Shown: positions 13,223-25,062, counted from the first letter of the stretch. The stretch: 64,000 bases of DNA from Tanypteryx hageni (GCA_028673005.1 CM054116.1:129371547-129435546); one strand, 5' to 3'. Made by a program: numbers and translations. Notes: a model not told the origin generated them from the sequence alone.

Positions 13223-13379
13223 TTTTCCTTATTGTTATAATAATAATTATAAATAATTTTTATATAAAAATTGACTTTTTATTAACTCTAAATTGTATTT
13301 TGGTTCAGTTGTCGGAAATTGCTAACATAACAGTAGAGTATTTAGATATTGATCTAATCTGGTGTGACACGGAGAGACT

Positions 13380-13646
13380 AGGAGTGGAGGAAGATAGAAG
13401 TAGGAGAGGAAAATAAAGAGGAGGGAGTGGAACGGAGTAGAAAGAGAGCGAGAGAGGGAGATAGATATAGAGAGAGATAGAGAGAGAGAGAGATGGAGCG
13501 AGCGAGAGAGAGAGGGAGATAGATACAGAGATAGATGAAGAGAGAGAGAGAGAGATGGAGAGAGAAATGGAGAGATGGAGAGCGAGAGAGAGATAGATAT
13601 AGAGAGAGATGGAGAGAGGGAGAGAGAGATAGATATAGAGATAGAT

Positions 13647-13683
<37 letters not shown>

Positions 13684-13910
13684 TAGATACAGAGATAGAT
13701 GAAGAGAGAGAGAGAGAGATGGAGAGAGAAATGGAGAGATGGAGAGAGCGAGAGAGAGATAAATATAGAGAGAGATGGAGAGAGAAATGGAGAGATGGAG
13801 AGAGCGAGAGAGAGATAGATATAGAGAGAGATGGAGAGAGGGAGAGAGAGATAGATATAGAGAGAGATGGAGAGAGGGAGAGAGAGGGAGGGAGAGGAGA
13901 GAGCTAGTGA
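13380..13910. repeat. GA-rich microsatellite with ~36-bp unit
   Basis: Runs of GAGA are interspersed with GATAGATATAGAGAG and GATGGAGAGAGGG. In the cleaner part (about 13800-13880) the pattern repeats every 36 bp. The 110-codon open frame across it encodes only Glu, Arg, Ile and Asp dipeptide-like runs and is not a gene. Confidence 0.85.
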
Positions 13911-14544
13911 GAAGGAGAGTGAGTGGGAGATGATGAATTGGAATGGAGGCGGAATGAGAGGGTGTTAAATGGCGGCGTGGCGCGAGTGGCAGGCGGTCGT
14001 TGAATGTGTCCTCGCAGTGATGAGCAGGAAGGAGAGTCTTGGGAGAAGGCAGTATTTCTTGGCCGGAATGGGAATAAAGATACTCGGGGTTCCTCGAAGA
14101 TACGTGTTTTGCGATGCCTAAAGTCTTAATCGCCGTAATAGTTAGGTTAGAGTGGATGCGAGTTGGAAAGAACTGAAGGAAATTTTCAGCTGGAAGGAAT
14201 TTTTTTGTACTGAAACTCGGACTATCAAAACCAAATTAATTTTCTGCAAAGAATTTTTAAATTTAAAACGATCAAAAATATATTTATATGAAATGATACT
14301 GTTGCATATTAAAACAAATGATAATATAAAAAGGAATTTTCAAAAATAACTTTTTTAATAGATAGTACCAATAATAATAATTGTTATTTACGGTAGCGGA
14401 TACTTTTATTTTATTTGTATTTCGGGAAAAAGAAAAACTTCTAAGCGAGGCGTTTCTGTACTTGCGCATGCGTAGTTTGAAATTTTGAATCAATTATGAC
14501 AAGAATTCAAGGAGCCGATGAATATAGAACAAAGTTGTAAATAT
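13911..14544. other. Unannotated DNA
   Basis: The part to about 14130 is GC-richer; the rest is AT-rich. An AG before GAAGGAGAG near 14030 resembles an acceptor, but the frame after it matches no protein I recognise. Confidence 0.35.
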
Positions 14545-14625
14545 AACATTTACCGCATTAGTTGGTTTAGATATCGCTTCAATGGCGAATACCCGGGTTT
14601 CAAATAGACCAAACTGTCCCTGAAT
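14545..14625 (+). repeat. tRNA-like SINE head
   Basis: TAGTTGGTTTAGATATCGC resembles a pol III A box context, and CCCGGGTTTCAAATAG about 30 nt downstream resembles a B box. The spacing is tRNA-like. The acceptor stem does not close, so this is read as a SINE or tRNA pseudogene rather than a functional tRNA. The downstream body is not defined. Confidence 0.45.
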
Positions 14626-14799
14626 GTGAAATGATAAGGTCGTTTTTGAAATGCGGAGTTTTGTCTCATTCAATGTCAGGAGTCATATCTTCATTGGCCG
14701 CTTACCGCATTCTAGGAGAGGGAGGCGGAGTAACTATAGAAACACATCAATTGAATGTTTTTTATTGAATTCTGAGAAAAGCAAAGCATGAGAGGAAAG

Positions 14800-15250
14800 A
14801 TCACACATCATGCGTGCATGCATACGAGGCAGAGGCATTCTTTACAATGTATGCAATCATGTCAAAAAATATAAATATGTATTAATGGCTTAACATCATG
14901 TTTAAGAACTGTTATGCAAAAGAAATATCGAATTTTTGATCCACCGATTTATTTCCTAATCAGTTGTAATTAATAAAATAATTGACAATCACATAAAACA
15001 TATCTCACTCAAATAGTAATAATGTAATCTTTATGTTCACGTTCATTCCTTCATCGTAAATTACCCATTTCTTTTCACTTACAAACGCTGTGTAGCTATG
15101 TGTAAAAAATATACGTATTTACGTTCATTGCTTCGTCGTAGATAATACATTTCCTTCATTTACCAAGGGTTGCGTACTCACGAAAAAAATTAAATGTAAA
15201 TAGAAATTTACAGCAGATGTTGTTTGTTTACTTCAGTAAATACGAAGATT
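14800..15250 (+). repeat. Dispersed repeat C, copy 1
   Basis: The reverse complement of 31080-31480 aligns here at high identity over the core, with TTGTAATTAATAAAA, TTTATGTTCACGTTCATTCC and TTTTCACTTACAAACGC shared. The CGAGGCAGAGGC block near 14824 matches the far end of the other copy. No coding capacity or terminal repeats were identified. Confidence 0.7.
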
Positions 15251-15361
15251 GTTTTCGTTGACAACAATTAAAAAATCAGATGTGTCCGCCACATGACTTT
15301 CTGCATACCTGTAATATTTCTAAACATTCCGAATAGGTTACATGATAATAAATATTTTAAG

Positions 15362-15904
15362 AAAAATCGGTAAACCGAAAGTGAGTGTTTACTCTCGTCA
15401 CTTATCCGTTATTTTGAAATATTTGCTTTAATATTTGATATATGTAAAAATATACTGGAATAAACGTTGTAGGAAACTTAATTTCTGCAACCTTTGTTTG
15501 AACCATTTTTCCATATAATGCATTGTTTAAGAGATATCTAATATTTTTAGCTGCCACCACCACGCCACCTACCGACGACTATTGTTAACAATTGACGCTT
15601 AGTAACGGTCCTTTTTCTTTTCTTAATTGTTGGAGCTTTGTGGCTATATCCAATAGCAGGCGGCTATGGTTTGAGTTTATTTCTGTTTGTAAAGTCTAAA
15701 ATTTTCTCGCGGCTTCTTAAAATATTTATCATCATTTACCCTACTTGGAATTTTTAGAAATTTTACATATATGGAGAAAGTCGTGGTAGCCACATCAGAT
15801 TTTTTATCATGAATACAATACTTTCCCCTATACTACCTATATGGAGAAAGTAAAAAACGGATAAGCGACAAGAGTAAACACCAACTTCCGGTTGACCAAT
15901 TTTT
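15362..15904. mobile_element. 543-bp element with ~50-bp inverted ends
   Basis: The left end at 15362-15415 is the imperfect complement of the right end at 15852-15904. Shared words, read inward, are GTAAACCGAAAGT versus GTCAACCGGAAGT, GTGTTTACTCT in both, and CTTATCCGTT in both. The interior is non-coding. The exact termini and target duplication are unclear, so the superfamily is not assigned. ATATGGAGAAAGT just inside the right end also occurs at about 15769 and 17648. Confidence 0.6.
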
Positions 15905-16009
15905 ACCAAAAACTAATCAGTTCTTTTCCCATAAACAAAAATGTCAAATATAAAATTTTACGTTGTTCTGATTAAAAGTTGTTAAGTTAGAGCACCCACA
16001 ACATATCGG

Positions 16010-17639
16010 TCACACACAGACCCACACACCCACAGATATCACCATGAAAATAGTCAAAACGTATTCAGGGGACCTTAAAACATATATTTCCGTTGAAATC
16101 TCTAATTCGATTTTTTTTTCATGAAAACAAAACTTGGGTTTGAAAGGGTCCTCCTGAAGATATTTCCGGGAAGGGGGCTTACGGGAGTCTGCGACGTTCT
16201 TTAAAAACTCTTTATGGATGTTTGCTTCGTCTTTACTTGCAAATCCCTGTAGTTCTCCTTGTAAGGGGCTGTAAGAGCCTCCAATCGGCTTTAAATTTTC
16301 GACTACGCTCCATCGAATAATCCATTTCAAAAACCTTGTCAGCAATAGCCTTAGATATGTCCAAAATCTCCGCCAATGCCTAAGCAACAGTTGAGGCTTC
16401 TGAATCACATCACGCTCTTCTTCCTCGCTGCTTTCACTTGAGCGTATGAATTCCACAAGATCCTCCTCAGTCAATTCTTCTTTATGGGAGTCGAGGAGTT
16501 CCTCCACCTTGCTTTCTTTGAGACCGTCTAAATCCTCTCCTCCCTCATCATGTGCCAATCTCAAAATCCTCCGCAGCTCTTCTTTTACCGATGAAACGCC
16601 TTTCAGGTCTTTCACTGCATCAGCCAACAGCTTCCTCCAGTATGCATTCCAAGTCTATGGTTTGATATTATCTAGAGATTCCTTTATAATTGTAATACAG
16701 TCAGCAATGTTATACTTTTTCCTACAATCGCTGATTGACATAGAGGAATCGCTCTCCATCTGGTTGAGAATTCTCGCAAACGTGCGGCTGGTGTAATGCG
16801 AATTAAATGTTGCGATGGGACCTTGATCCATCGGTTGGAGAAGAGAGGTGGTATTAAGTGGTAGGAAGACTACCTCCGCGTTCGGGTGAGCAAACTGCAG
16901 ACTTTCAGAATGGCCTGGCACATTATCTAAGATCAGAAGGACCTTGAATGCTAGGTTTTTGGCCGCAAGGTACCTTTTCATTTCATATACGAAGCACTTA
17001 TGAAACCATTCCAAAAACAGCTAAGCAAACATCCAGCCCCTTCTGTTAGCGCGCCAGAACACCATGAGATGATCCTTTTTTTTCATTTGAGTGCCCAAGG
17101 GTTCATAGATTTGTATATCACTATCAGCTTCATCATGAATTCTCCTGCTGTATTTCCACAGACGAGAAGAGTTAGCCGGTCCTTACTCGCCTTAAATCCC
17201 GACGCAGACCTCTCCTCCTTGGACAAGAAAATGCGAGAGGGCATTCCCTTCCGGCTAAACGTCATCCTTACTTTCTGTGGCAGGTTCACTTCCATTTTCA
17301 ATCATTTTAATTGGTTAATGGATTACCAATTTTTAAAATTCATCGTTGATCATTTACTCAAAAAATGATCAATTTGATTTTTCCAAGAAACACTGCTACA
17401 AATAAAATAAAAAAATATCAGCGTTCAGTACACATTTGCGTTAATATATGTATATAGACAAAATCATGAAGTACACCTCTGAGGCATAATTGTGTATAAA
17501 CAAGTATATGCCCCTGAAATGTAACATAGGCTTACATAGTAACTATCCGCGAAAAATCGAAACAGCGAACAGCGAATTTTAAATGAGTACAAAAGACTAC
17601 CCGCGAATAATCAAAACCGCGAATATCGAGGGTCTACTG
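16010..17639 (-). mobile_element. pogo/Tigger DNA transposon, 5' end intact, 3' end truncated
   Basis: On the minus strand the element begins at 17639 with CAGTAGACCCTCGATATTCG, a typical Tigger terminus, next to a TA dinucleotide (17640-17641). Subterminal ATTCGCGG words recur inward. The decayed transposase occupies 16130-17301. No matching left terminus was found, so the 16010 boundary is only where similarity stops. Confidence 0.75.
16130..17301 (-). pseudogene. Tigger/jerky-type DDE transposase relic
   Basis: This is a remnant of a pogo-superfamily transposase, which would cut and paste its own element at TA sites. Reading leftward from 17301, the catalytic-core entry is visible as MPSRIFLSKEE and FKASKDRLTLLVCGN. 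It is followed by WRANRRGW, LLILDNVPGH with the second catalytic Asp, and TTSLLQPMDQG with the third, 33 residues later. The helix-turn-helix and CENP-B-type DNA-binding regions and the first catalytic Asp block are missing. A frameshift falls near 17030-17083, with further stops near 17025 and at 16652-16654 (inside IKP-TWNAYWRKLL). The acidic Tigger-like tail (KEELTEEDLVEF) follows. The relic cannot encode an active enzyme. Confidence 0.85.
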
Positions 17640-17644
17640 TACTT

Positions 17645-18015
17645 CGTATATGGAGAAAGTAAAAACGAAAAAAAAAATTGTCCAAAATGAATTACGACTT
17701 TCTCGTATGATTTTCTTGTAACCGGCTATTCCTTCCATAAAAATGTATTTAAAAATATGCTATTTGACTTGTTCTACAATACTGTTTGAAGACTTTTTTG
17801 TTGTTATATTTTAGGAGATATAAAACATAGCTAATTTTTTCTCACCAGTAAAGTGGCACTCCCGATTAGGCTACGTAAACCATTTATATCATTTTCTTAT
17901 TTTCTTTGCCCTTATGTCCTAAATACCAAATTTCATGAACATCCGCAAAGTAGTTTCGCAGATGAAACATGCGGACGTACAGAAGAACGGACACGACGGG
18001 ACCATAAGAAGTTCT
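17645..18015 (+). repeat. Dispersed repeat A, copy 1
   Basis: The reverse complement matches 30525-30850. Shared words include GAATTAC then CTTTCTCGT, TTTTATGGAAGGA-type, AGTGGCACTCCCG, CATGTTTCATCTGC-type and a GGAC-rich edge. The block lies directly beside the Tigger terminus. No coding capacity. Confidence 0.65.
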
Positions 18016-18982
18016 TTTTTTTCCTTTTTTAAAGAACCCCTAAAAAACTGGTATTGCTAGTATCTAAGATCCTTTTTAATGTTTTTTAAATCGCTAATGT
18101 CTTTACTATGTCCCCCGATCCATGCGCAAAATGCTGATGCAATGACAAAAGCTGGTAAGCTAAGATTTTTAGGATATTTTCAGCTGGTGACCCCATGAGT
18201 CTGTCCGGGCTTTCATGAAGTTGAAAAGAATACCAGTCACATTATTTGTGATCAATCTGCAGTTGAACTTTTATATCAAGCGAAATGGCAGTCTTCTAGT
18301 AATTGCGTCGTTTGAATGTTGCAAATTTTTTATCGCTGACATTATTTCTTCAAATAAGAAAACCCATCAAAAAGTTCTCACCACTTATAATGAATGTTTT
18401 ATTAATAAGCTAGCCATCTCAAGCGGGTTTTTCTTTGAATCTGATAAATGCGCAATTTTAAAAGAAGTGAACTTTGTGTTTTTAGACTTTACAGCAGATT
18501 TTGCGAATATTAAATGCTGCTCTGATAATTTAGATTGAAAATCATAAACTGATTTTTTCTAAGTTCTGAACTCGGTGGATAATTTTTATCAAATGATGAA
18601 CATTTAAATGTTTATCAACATTGTTTCTTTGGTATTGCCATAGAGCATAATGAACAAACGCACTTTTCCTTCACATTTGCAAAACATGACTTTTCTTCCC
18701 ATTCATTTTAAAAATTGTAAGTATTTATTCTCTTTGTTTCTGACTTCTTAAGTAACTCCACTTTGTCAAACTACAAATAAACAAACCCAAGTGACGCATA
18801 CAATGATGAATAGTGAGGGTTGAACTGGATAAGCTATTATAAACATCTGTGCATGCCAAAGTGTTACGACAGCTTCCATTACAGCAGCGGGTGCCTGGGA
18901 AGGCCTACTAGAAGACGGGAACCTAGAAGGATCTCGGCGAGCGCTTGGGTGCCCACTGGCACCACATTGAGAACCTCTATTT
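18016..18982. other. Unannotated DNA upstream of a hAT element
   Basis: A 107-codon open frame (18215-18538, plus) has ordinary composition but matches no family I recognise and lacks clear splice context. The remainder is AT-rich. Confidence 0.35.
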
Positions 18983-19030
18983 CAGTGGTTCCCAACCTGG
19001 GGTACATGTACCCCAAGGGGTACGTTAGAT

Positions 19031-19334
19031 CAGGGGGGACCCGAGGAATTTTTGCGGTCCCGGACAAGATAGAACTCCAGCGCCCCCTACCTAAATGTTT
19101 ATTGAGATACTATTTACAAAGTACATATTAATTTATTCATCGCTCTGTAAAAATTATCGATATTGAAGAATTAAAAGGGATGCCGTCAATATTCTACCTT
19201 GTTACTCGATATAAATTGCTATCCAATATTTATTCACTTGCAAGTAATGTATAGATAAATAATCAGGAGAGCGCCCCCAAAACTTGGGTACCCTAGGCAG
19301 CCGCTCGGCTCGCCCGTAGCTCGGGCCGGCTCTG
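19031..19334. mobile_element. MITE family M1, copy 2 (nested)
   Basis: It starts CAGGGGGGACCCGAGGAAT and ends GGGCCGGCTCTG. The flanking 8-mers CGTTAGAT and CGTGAGAT match at 7 of 8 positions. It interrupts the left subterminal region of the hAT element at 18983-20753, so it inserted later. The duplication length and CA..TG ends support a non-autonomous hAT. Confidence 0.88.
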
Positions 19335-20119
19335 CGTGAGATATTTGGTAAATAACAATTTTTCTATTAAAAAATTCAAAAGATATTACACGATTTCTTT
19401 GAAAATAGCTATACTTCTGTTGTTTACCTCTTTTCCTCACCTAAGCTTATTAAATTCAATATAACATATTGTTTGCTTACCTGATACTTGGATATGTTTT
19501 TGGCATTTAAAACATATTTATAGTTTAAAAAAATGAAATTCACGACGTTATTACTAATTTGACATTTAAAAACGCGAAAGAGATAGGTCAGGGTTTTTTA
19601 GTTTGCATTTCCGCCGGCAGATAAAACAAATTTTCAATCTAAGAGCGCAATGAATTTTAAAGCAACCTACCTTTAAGATATACCTAATTTTTACTACAAT
19701 ACGATTGTCGATTTATACGAGCTTAAATTCATAAACTTCATTTATTAGTAAAATGTGACTACCATACGAATATCACGTTTTTCAACTTTCAAAAAAGCGC
19801 TGTTTTTATTTGGCGAGTCGAAATAGTCATCAAGGCACAGTCGTGAATTTAAAATTTGTAGCAAATTTATGAAGACGGTTCAAAAATATTACAAACAATT
19901 GCATTTACTTCCTATTTTGTTTATTTTGTATGTACATTATTATTATGTATAAAAGTCTTATTCTGGTGGAAATAATAGTTCATTAAAGACCTGGGAGTAA
20001 CATAGAGTAACATAGAGGCATAACTACAATATTTAGAACTGAAAAAAACTCTTGAGACAGTCTCTTTTATAAATTATATATTTAAACATCTGAAAGAGAC
20101 ATTTAAAGGAATCATCCCG

Positions 20120-20506
20120 ACTGACCACATTAGTGACATTTGGATAAGAAATCCTTTTCATATTTAGTTAGAAAACTAGGCGACGCCGACAGAGAAAAAG
20201 ACGAGTTTATTGAACTGCGCAATAATCAGAAACTCCGCATTGATTTTGTATCGATGAAATCACATAAATTCTGGTGTACACTGGGAGAAGCATATCCATT
20301 TCTTATTAAACTAGCTTACAGGGTTTTAATTCCGTTTGTTACCACTTATGTATCTTTGCGAATCAGGATATTCAGTCCTCTTTTCGATCAAAACCAAAGC
20401 GAGAAACAAACTACAGGCTGAACATGATATGGGTGTATCTCTCTCGAAAACTTTACCAAGAATAAAACTTTTGATTGATAGTAAGCAAGATCAAGTTTCT
20501 CACTAA
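20120..20506 (+). pseudogene. hAT transposase C-terminal (dimerisation) relic
   Basis: The segment is the C-terminus of a hAT transposase of the ZBED5/FAM200-like group, the region that mediates dimerisation. One frame gives KLRIDFVSMKSHKFW and YRVLIPFVTTYV. After a frameshift near 20355 the sequence continues as IKTKARNKLQAEHDM and LSKTLPRIKLLID, the usual order in this family. A stop precedes the visible part (PFHI-stop). No BED finger or catalytic DDE blocks are seen upstream. It is a dead remnant inside the element at 18983-20753. Confidence 0.85.
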
Positions 20507-20753
20507 TGAGTTTGGTGCTTATCTTTTGATAAAATTTATTTATGTTCTGATATATCGAAATCATAATAATTTTTAAAAAATCCATGTACCTAATAAAGTT
20601 TTATTTATGAAAAGTCGTTTATCTTGTATCTTCTTGTATGCACATACATGGTAAACAGTAAAATTTACCTCCTATAAAGATTGAGAAGGGGGAACGTGAA
20701 GTTTTACTCAAAGCCAGGAGGGTGCGTTGACCGAAAAAGGTTGGGAACCACTG

Positions 20754-21457
20754 CTCTATTCTTTATAATCGAATAAAACTTATCGTTTGAATAATTAAAA
20801 TATTTTGCTAGTTATTACGTATAAAATTAGTTAATCCGAATATTATGTAATTACGTATGTAGATTATTATATTATATGAAAGAAAATATTCTTTAGCTAC
20901 TTTAATGGCTCATGTAGCTCTTCATGTCTCTCCGCTGCATCAACTTCTCTGGCTAAAACGCGCTTCGTAATGACACCTCTGCCATCTACCGTCGATTTCC
21001 CCAATGAATTCGCCTTAGTGATAAAAGGTGAGATGGAGAGGCTGGAAAGGGCTGGGGACACAGTGTGTAATTTCAGCGGGTGAAATGACTTCGATGTGAT
21101 TCTATGCCTGGAAGGGAGAGAGCGGAATGATTAGACGTCATCGACAAAGAGCAAGAATATAAGAAACGAGAAAAAGTGTGACAAAGAGAAGAAGGATTGA
21201 AGAGAAATAACGGGACAGAGGGATGGGAGAAGGGTAGAGGAGAGAGAGGAGAAACAAAAGCGAATAGGAGGAAGGATCATAATGAGAGCAATCGCGAAAG
21301 CGAAAATCCTTCGCCAGCCTATTCCAAATCTCTCTCAATCTGAATCCTTCCCTCTCGCGTCGCGTGGAATCGTCGTGTAACGGTGTATAGCCATGGGAGC
21401 GGAATTTAGGCTGTGAGTTAAAGGATCTCTGGTATTCCCTTTGGCGGAATGCGAGGT
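20754..21457. other. Unannotated DNA, GA-rich toward the right
   Basis: AT-rich to about 20930, then mixed composition, then purine-rich from about 21120 to 21300. The 184-codon minus frame (21138-21692) overlaps the VNTR and polypurine tract and is treated as a compositional artefact. Confidence 0.4.
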
Positions 21458-21567
21458 GGTGGGAGAGGAGTGGATGGAGGCGATGAGGGATGGGAAGGGG
21501 TGGGAGAGGAGTGGATGGAGGCGATGAGGGATGGGAAGGGGTGGGAGAGGAGCGGATGGAGGTAGGA
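21458..21567. repeat. 41-bp purine-rich VNTR, ~2.6 copies
   Basis: Units start at 21458, 21499 and 21540 with GGTGGGAGAGGAGYGGATGG. The first two are identical over 41 bp; the third diverges after about 26 bp. All purine bias is on the plus strand. Confidence 0.9.
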
Positions 21568-22410
21568 GGGGGAGGAGGGATGTGAGGAGAGATGGGAAAG
21601 GGTGGCGAAGGGTGACGTAGCCACCCTATATGGACCTGGTAAGAGTTCCATTTATTTGACGAACAATGATGTATTGTATCATCTTTTGCCAATGTTCTTG
21701 TGCAATTAACAACCGGCGAATATACAATGAATGAAATAACAATGGGTTCTAGTGAAACTACTCATCATGACCATTTCTCTAAGACGATCTTCTTTCTATA
21801 CGGGCAATTTGTCTCGAACAAAGTTGAAACCCATTGAGATTAAACCTATCGGTCAAACCCCTCTTAGGTAGTAGGTAGTTACTCATCAAACGGCCATTTT
21901 CCCACTAATCCTGAGATGGCTGCTTTATAGAGGTTTGAGTTAATTTTATTTGAAATATTACATCCATGCAATAAGGTATTCATAAGAAATTCTAATGGCA
22001 AGAGAGGGAAACAAAATGAAAATATTTCTACTCCATTTAACTCAAAAGAAGCCAATAGTAATATTCGTACTATGAGAAATCCACATAACCTTGTGAAAGA
22101 TAACTATCGAAAGGCGCTGCGTTATCTATAAAGCGAAATCGCGAGTGGAGGCGAAGGAGGAAGGGATAGCCATTCGAGTTGCGAACAGGGAGTCGCGAGA
22201 AAGTGGACAGACCGGAAGCGAGTGTGGGAAGAGGATAGGAGGGGAGGGAGCGGAGGGGAGGCGGGCCCCTAAGGGCGAGGAGAAGAAAGAGGAAAGGGGC
22301 AGAGGAACGACGTAGGGTCGGCCGCAGGCGTTGAAACGACACGCAGGAGAGCCGCCGCGGCGGTGTCACTGTCGGGGCCATCGATCCGCCAACCCCCTAT
22401 CCATCTTCCC
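21568..22410. other. Unannotated DNA, GC-rich at right
   Basis: 21640-22060 is AT-rich. 22140-22400 is GC- and purine-rich and leads into the minisatellite. The minus frame 22070-22381 (103 codons) is Pro/Leu/Ser/Arg-rich and matches nothing known. Confidence 0.4.
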
Positions 22411-22985
22411 CTACCGCCTCCCCATCACCCTCCCATCACCCTCCCCATCACCCTCCCCATCACCCTCCCCATCTCCTTCCCCATCACCCTCCCCATCACC
22501 CTCCCCATCACCCTCCCCCATCACCCTCCCCATCACCCTCCCCATCACCCTCCCCATCACCCTCCTCGTTACCCTCCCCATCTCCCACCCCATCTCCCCT
22601 CCTCACCACTCTCCCCATCACCCTCCTCATCTCCCTCCCCATCTCCCTCCCCATCTCCCTCCCCATCTCCCTCCCCATCTTCCTCCTCATCACCCTCCCC
22701 ATCTCCCTCCCCATCACCCTCCCCATCACCCTCCCCATCACCCTCCCCATCACCCTCCCCATCACCCTCCCCATCACCCTCCTCGTTACCCTCCCCATCT
22801 CCCACCCCATCTCCCTCCTCACCACTCTCCCCCATCACCCTCCTCATCTCCCTCCCCATCTCCCTCCCCATCTCCCTCCCCATCTCCCTCCCCATCTCCC
22901 TCCCCATCTCCCTCCCCATCTTCCTCCCCATCTCCCACCCCGTCTCCCTCCTCATCACCCTTCCCATCACCCTCCTCATCTGCCC
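22411..22985. repeat. 12-bp CCATCWCCCTCC minisatellite with 217-bp higher-order period
   Basis: The array is built from CCATCACCCTCC and CCATCTCCCTCC variants in blocks. A marker variant, CCTCCTCGTTACCCTCCCC, occurs at 22561 and again at 22778, and the variants after each copy follow the same order, giving a 217-bp higher-order unit. Frames of 230 and more codons on both strands consist only of Pro/Ser/His or Gly/Glu/Arg/Met runs and are not genes. The strand is almost purely pyrimidine. Confidence 0.93.
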
Positions 22986-23170
22986 TTTTCGAAAAACCCT
23001 CGCACGCCAACCCCCTCCGAATCCACTGAGGACTTCCTCCGCGATGTTTGTGTGATTTCGCTCCTCCCCACGCCTCTCCTTCCCCCTCCTCCTTTCTTTC
23101 CCCTCACCCTACCCCTCCTCCATCACCTCCCACTCCCCTCCCCTCCCCACAAACACACACACACACGGCC
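22986..23170. repeat. CT-rich flank ending in (CA)n
   Basis: C-rich pyrimidine runs continue from the minisatellite to about 23145 and end in a short CACACACAC run (about 23149-23165). Overlapping low-complexity frames are ignored. Confidence 0.6.
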
Positions 23171-24371
23171 TGACGATGCGCATTCGCCTCTCTCTCACTT
23201 TTCCTCTTTTTCCATCAAAAACACGACCTTCTCCGCCGACATGCCGTATCCTTTTCTTTGCACGTGGCGCGGCGGGCAATTTAATCCCGCGAAGAATGCC
23301 TCTCAAATAAACTAATTGGCCCAATTTCTGCAGTGCATCCATTCTCCCGTTAAAGCAATTCTTCTGGATAAATAGATTTTTGAGGGAGATTGTCCCAAAG
23401 TGGTATTTCTCCTATCTGCTAGACTTCGATGGCATTTCGATCGGTCGAAATATTTGACGCATCTTTCGTGTGTTTATTCGGCGGGACTGTCATATTCTGC
23501 TTAGGAAAGCGCTTCTTTACGTAACAGCTTGATGCGTTGGATATTGATATTTTAGTTCGCAAGAATTTCATAATTCAGTCGCTTCTAAATCAAGAGGTAA
23601 TCTATAATTCCTTCTTCAGTTCTTACGTACGTATATAAAAATAACATTCTAAAGAAAATTATATCAGTGCTTTATCTCAGATTTAATAATTATATGATAG
23701 TGAACAAATTAATGCGATTTTTTTAAGCAGTAATCATTAGTAAATTGTTCGATAGAAGGTTTTGATTATTGAAAACCTTTTAATTTAAAAAATAAATTAT
23801 AATGGCACTCATACATTTATTTAATACCACAATACCATTAGCTATTATTATAAACTCTGACTACAGGTTGCTTCTACTTCTACTTTTATTTCATATCCAC
23901 CTTAAAGATTTTTTATAAAGAGCGACTATAATTTTAAGTGATTCGAGGCTAAGGTACATAGAACTGAACTGGGAATAACTGCAGTTGTAGCATTAATTTT
24001 ACTATCTTGTTAATTCGATACGTATATTTGAATTTAACAGAAAATTTATAAGTGATTATAAAGATTGAAATATTGCAGTGTACATGACGCATTTTTATGG
24101 AAATATGAAAGGGTATTTTATCATATCAATTGGAAGGTATATCACAATAATGCGAGCACATAAAGACAATATAATTTCCTTCAAAATGTAATTAATTAAA
24201 ATTTCGCATGAGAGTCGAGAACGAGCGTGTGGATTCGCGCAAGAAGGTAAAAAAATAAAAAATGTGTTTAAACATTAATAAGTGTACAATTCCACTGTTA
24301 TATTGAGGCGTATGCAGCCAATCTTTCTATGCAAAGAATTTATGTCGTAAACGCTAAAAACAATATGGAAA
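23171..24371. other. Mostly AT-rich unannotated DNA
   Basis: A GC-richer patch at 23230-23310 (GTGGCGCGGCGGGC) gives way to AT-rich sequence. No element ends or exons were recognised. Confidence 0.4.
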
Positions 24372-25062
24372 AGTATACGCCATAAATGGAATACACAGAG
24401 ATTTTAAAGGCGTTCTTAAAGTATGGAACGGTATCGAAAGATGAGGCGACTCTCGATTTTTTATCCCCAAAGCGATAGTCTCGGGGACCATCTTGTTGTA
24501 AACGTTGTTCTCTATCCAAATAAATTGTTTAATCTATACCTCACAGATAATATACAAGAATAGGAGAGAAATATATGGATTTTTAATTGTTGTTTGCTGA
24601 GAGAACCGTCTTCGCAATCGATGTAAACAAAATATGCTCTAATTTGCTTCGGATTCTCTCAAATTTTTATCTCCGAAACCATAACTCGTAATTACGTGGC
24701 CTCGCGGAATTTTTTGTAGTAAATGCTGTTCTCTATCCGAATAAATTTTTAAATCTATACCTTACATATCATATAAGAGCTAGAGAGATAAAAGTAAGGT
24801 ATTTCATTGTTGCTTGACGGATGGCATTTACCGAGATACGAGTATAAGTTTATTAAAGTAATTATGTAAAGAGGAAGTTTTAATTGACGGATTTAGTTGA
24901 AAATCATAATTGGGCGATACATTTTTATAAATATCACTCATACTTAATTAAATTAAAATCCGTCCAGCGGTTTATGGGATGAAAGTTACGACGAACGGAC
25001 GGACGGACCAGACGTGCCCATAAGGCGTTCCGCTATTACCGCTTCGCTGGTAAAAAACGCCT
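24372..25062 (+). repeat. Satellite-bearing repeat F, copy 2
   Basis: It starts near TATACGCCATAAATGGAATAC and ends at GCGTTCCGCTATTACCGC, TTCGCTGGTAAAAAACGCC. Two internal monomers are marked by CTCGATTTTTTATCC (about 24452) and TTTTTATCTCCGAAACCATA (about 24665). The right end is a small inverted structure (GGCGTT against AACGCC). It is non-coding and preceded on its right by GGACGGACGGACCAG. Confidence 0.75.

Larger units (their letters stand above)
18983..20753 (+). mobile_element. hAT element, both ends and target duplication visible
   Basis: The left end is CAGTGGTTCCCAACCT and the right end is its exact complement, AGGTTGGGAACCACTG (20738-20753). Flanking 8-mers are CTCTATTT and CTCTATTC, 7 of 8 matching. 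The element contains a nested M1 MITE (19031-19334) and, near its right end, the C-terminal part of a decayed transposase. The middle is AT-rich without recognisable transposase, so the copy is internally deleted or heavily decayed. Confidence 0.88.

Noticed and set aside
13575..13907. 110-codon charged frame
   Set aside because: It encodes only GA-microsatellite dipeptides.
18215..18538. 107-codon plus-strand frame
   Set aside because: No recognisable family, no splice context, and it lies among transposon remnants; kept only as a note.
22331..23055. Frames of 230 and more codons on both strands
   Set aside because: They are translations of the 12-bp minisatellite in several frames at once; openness follows from the absence of T/A-containing stops in the repeat.
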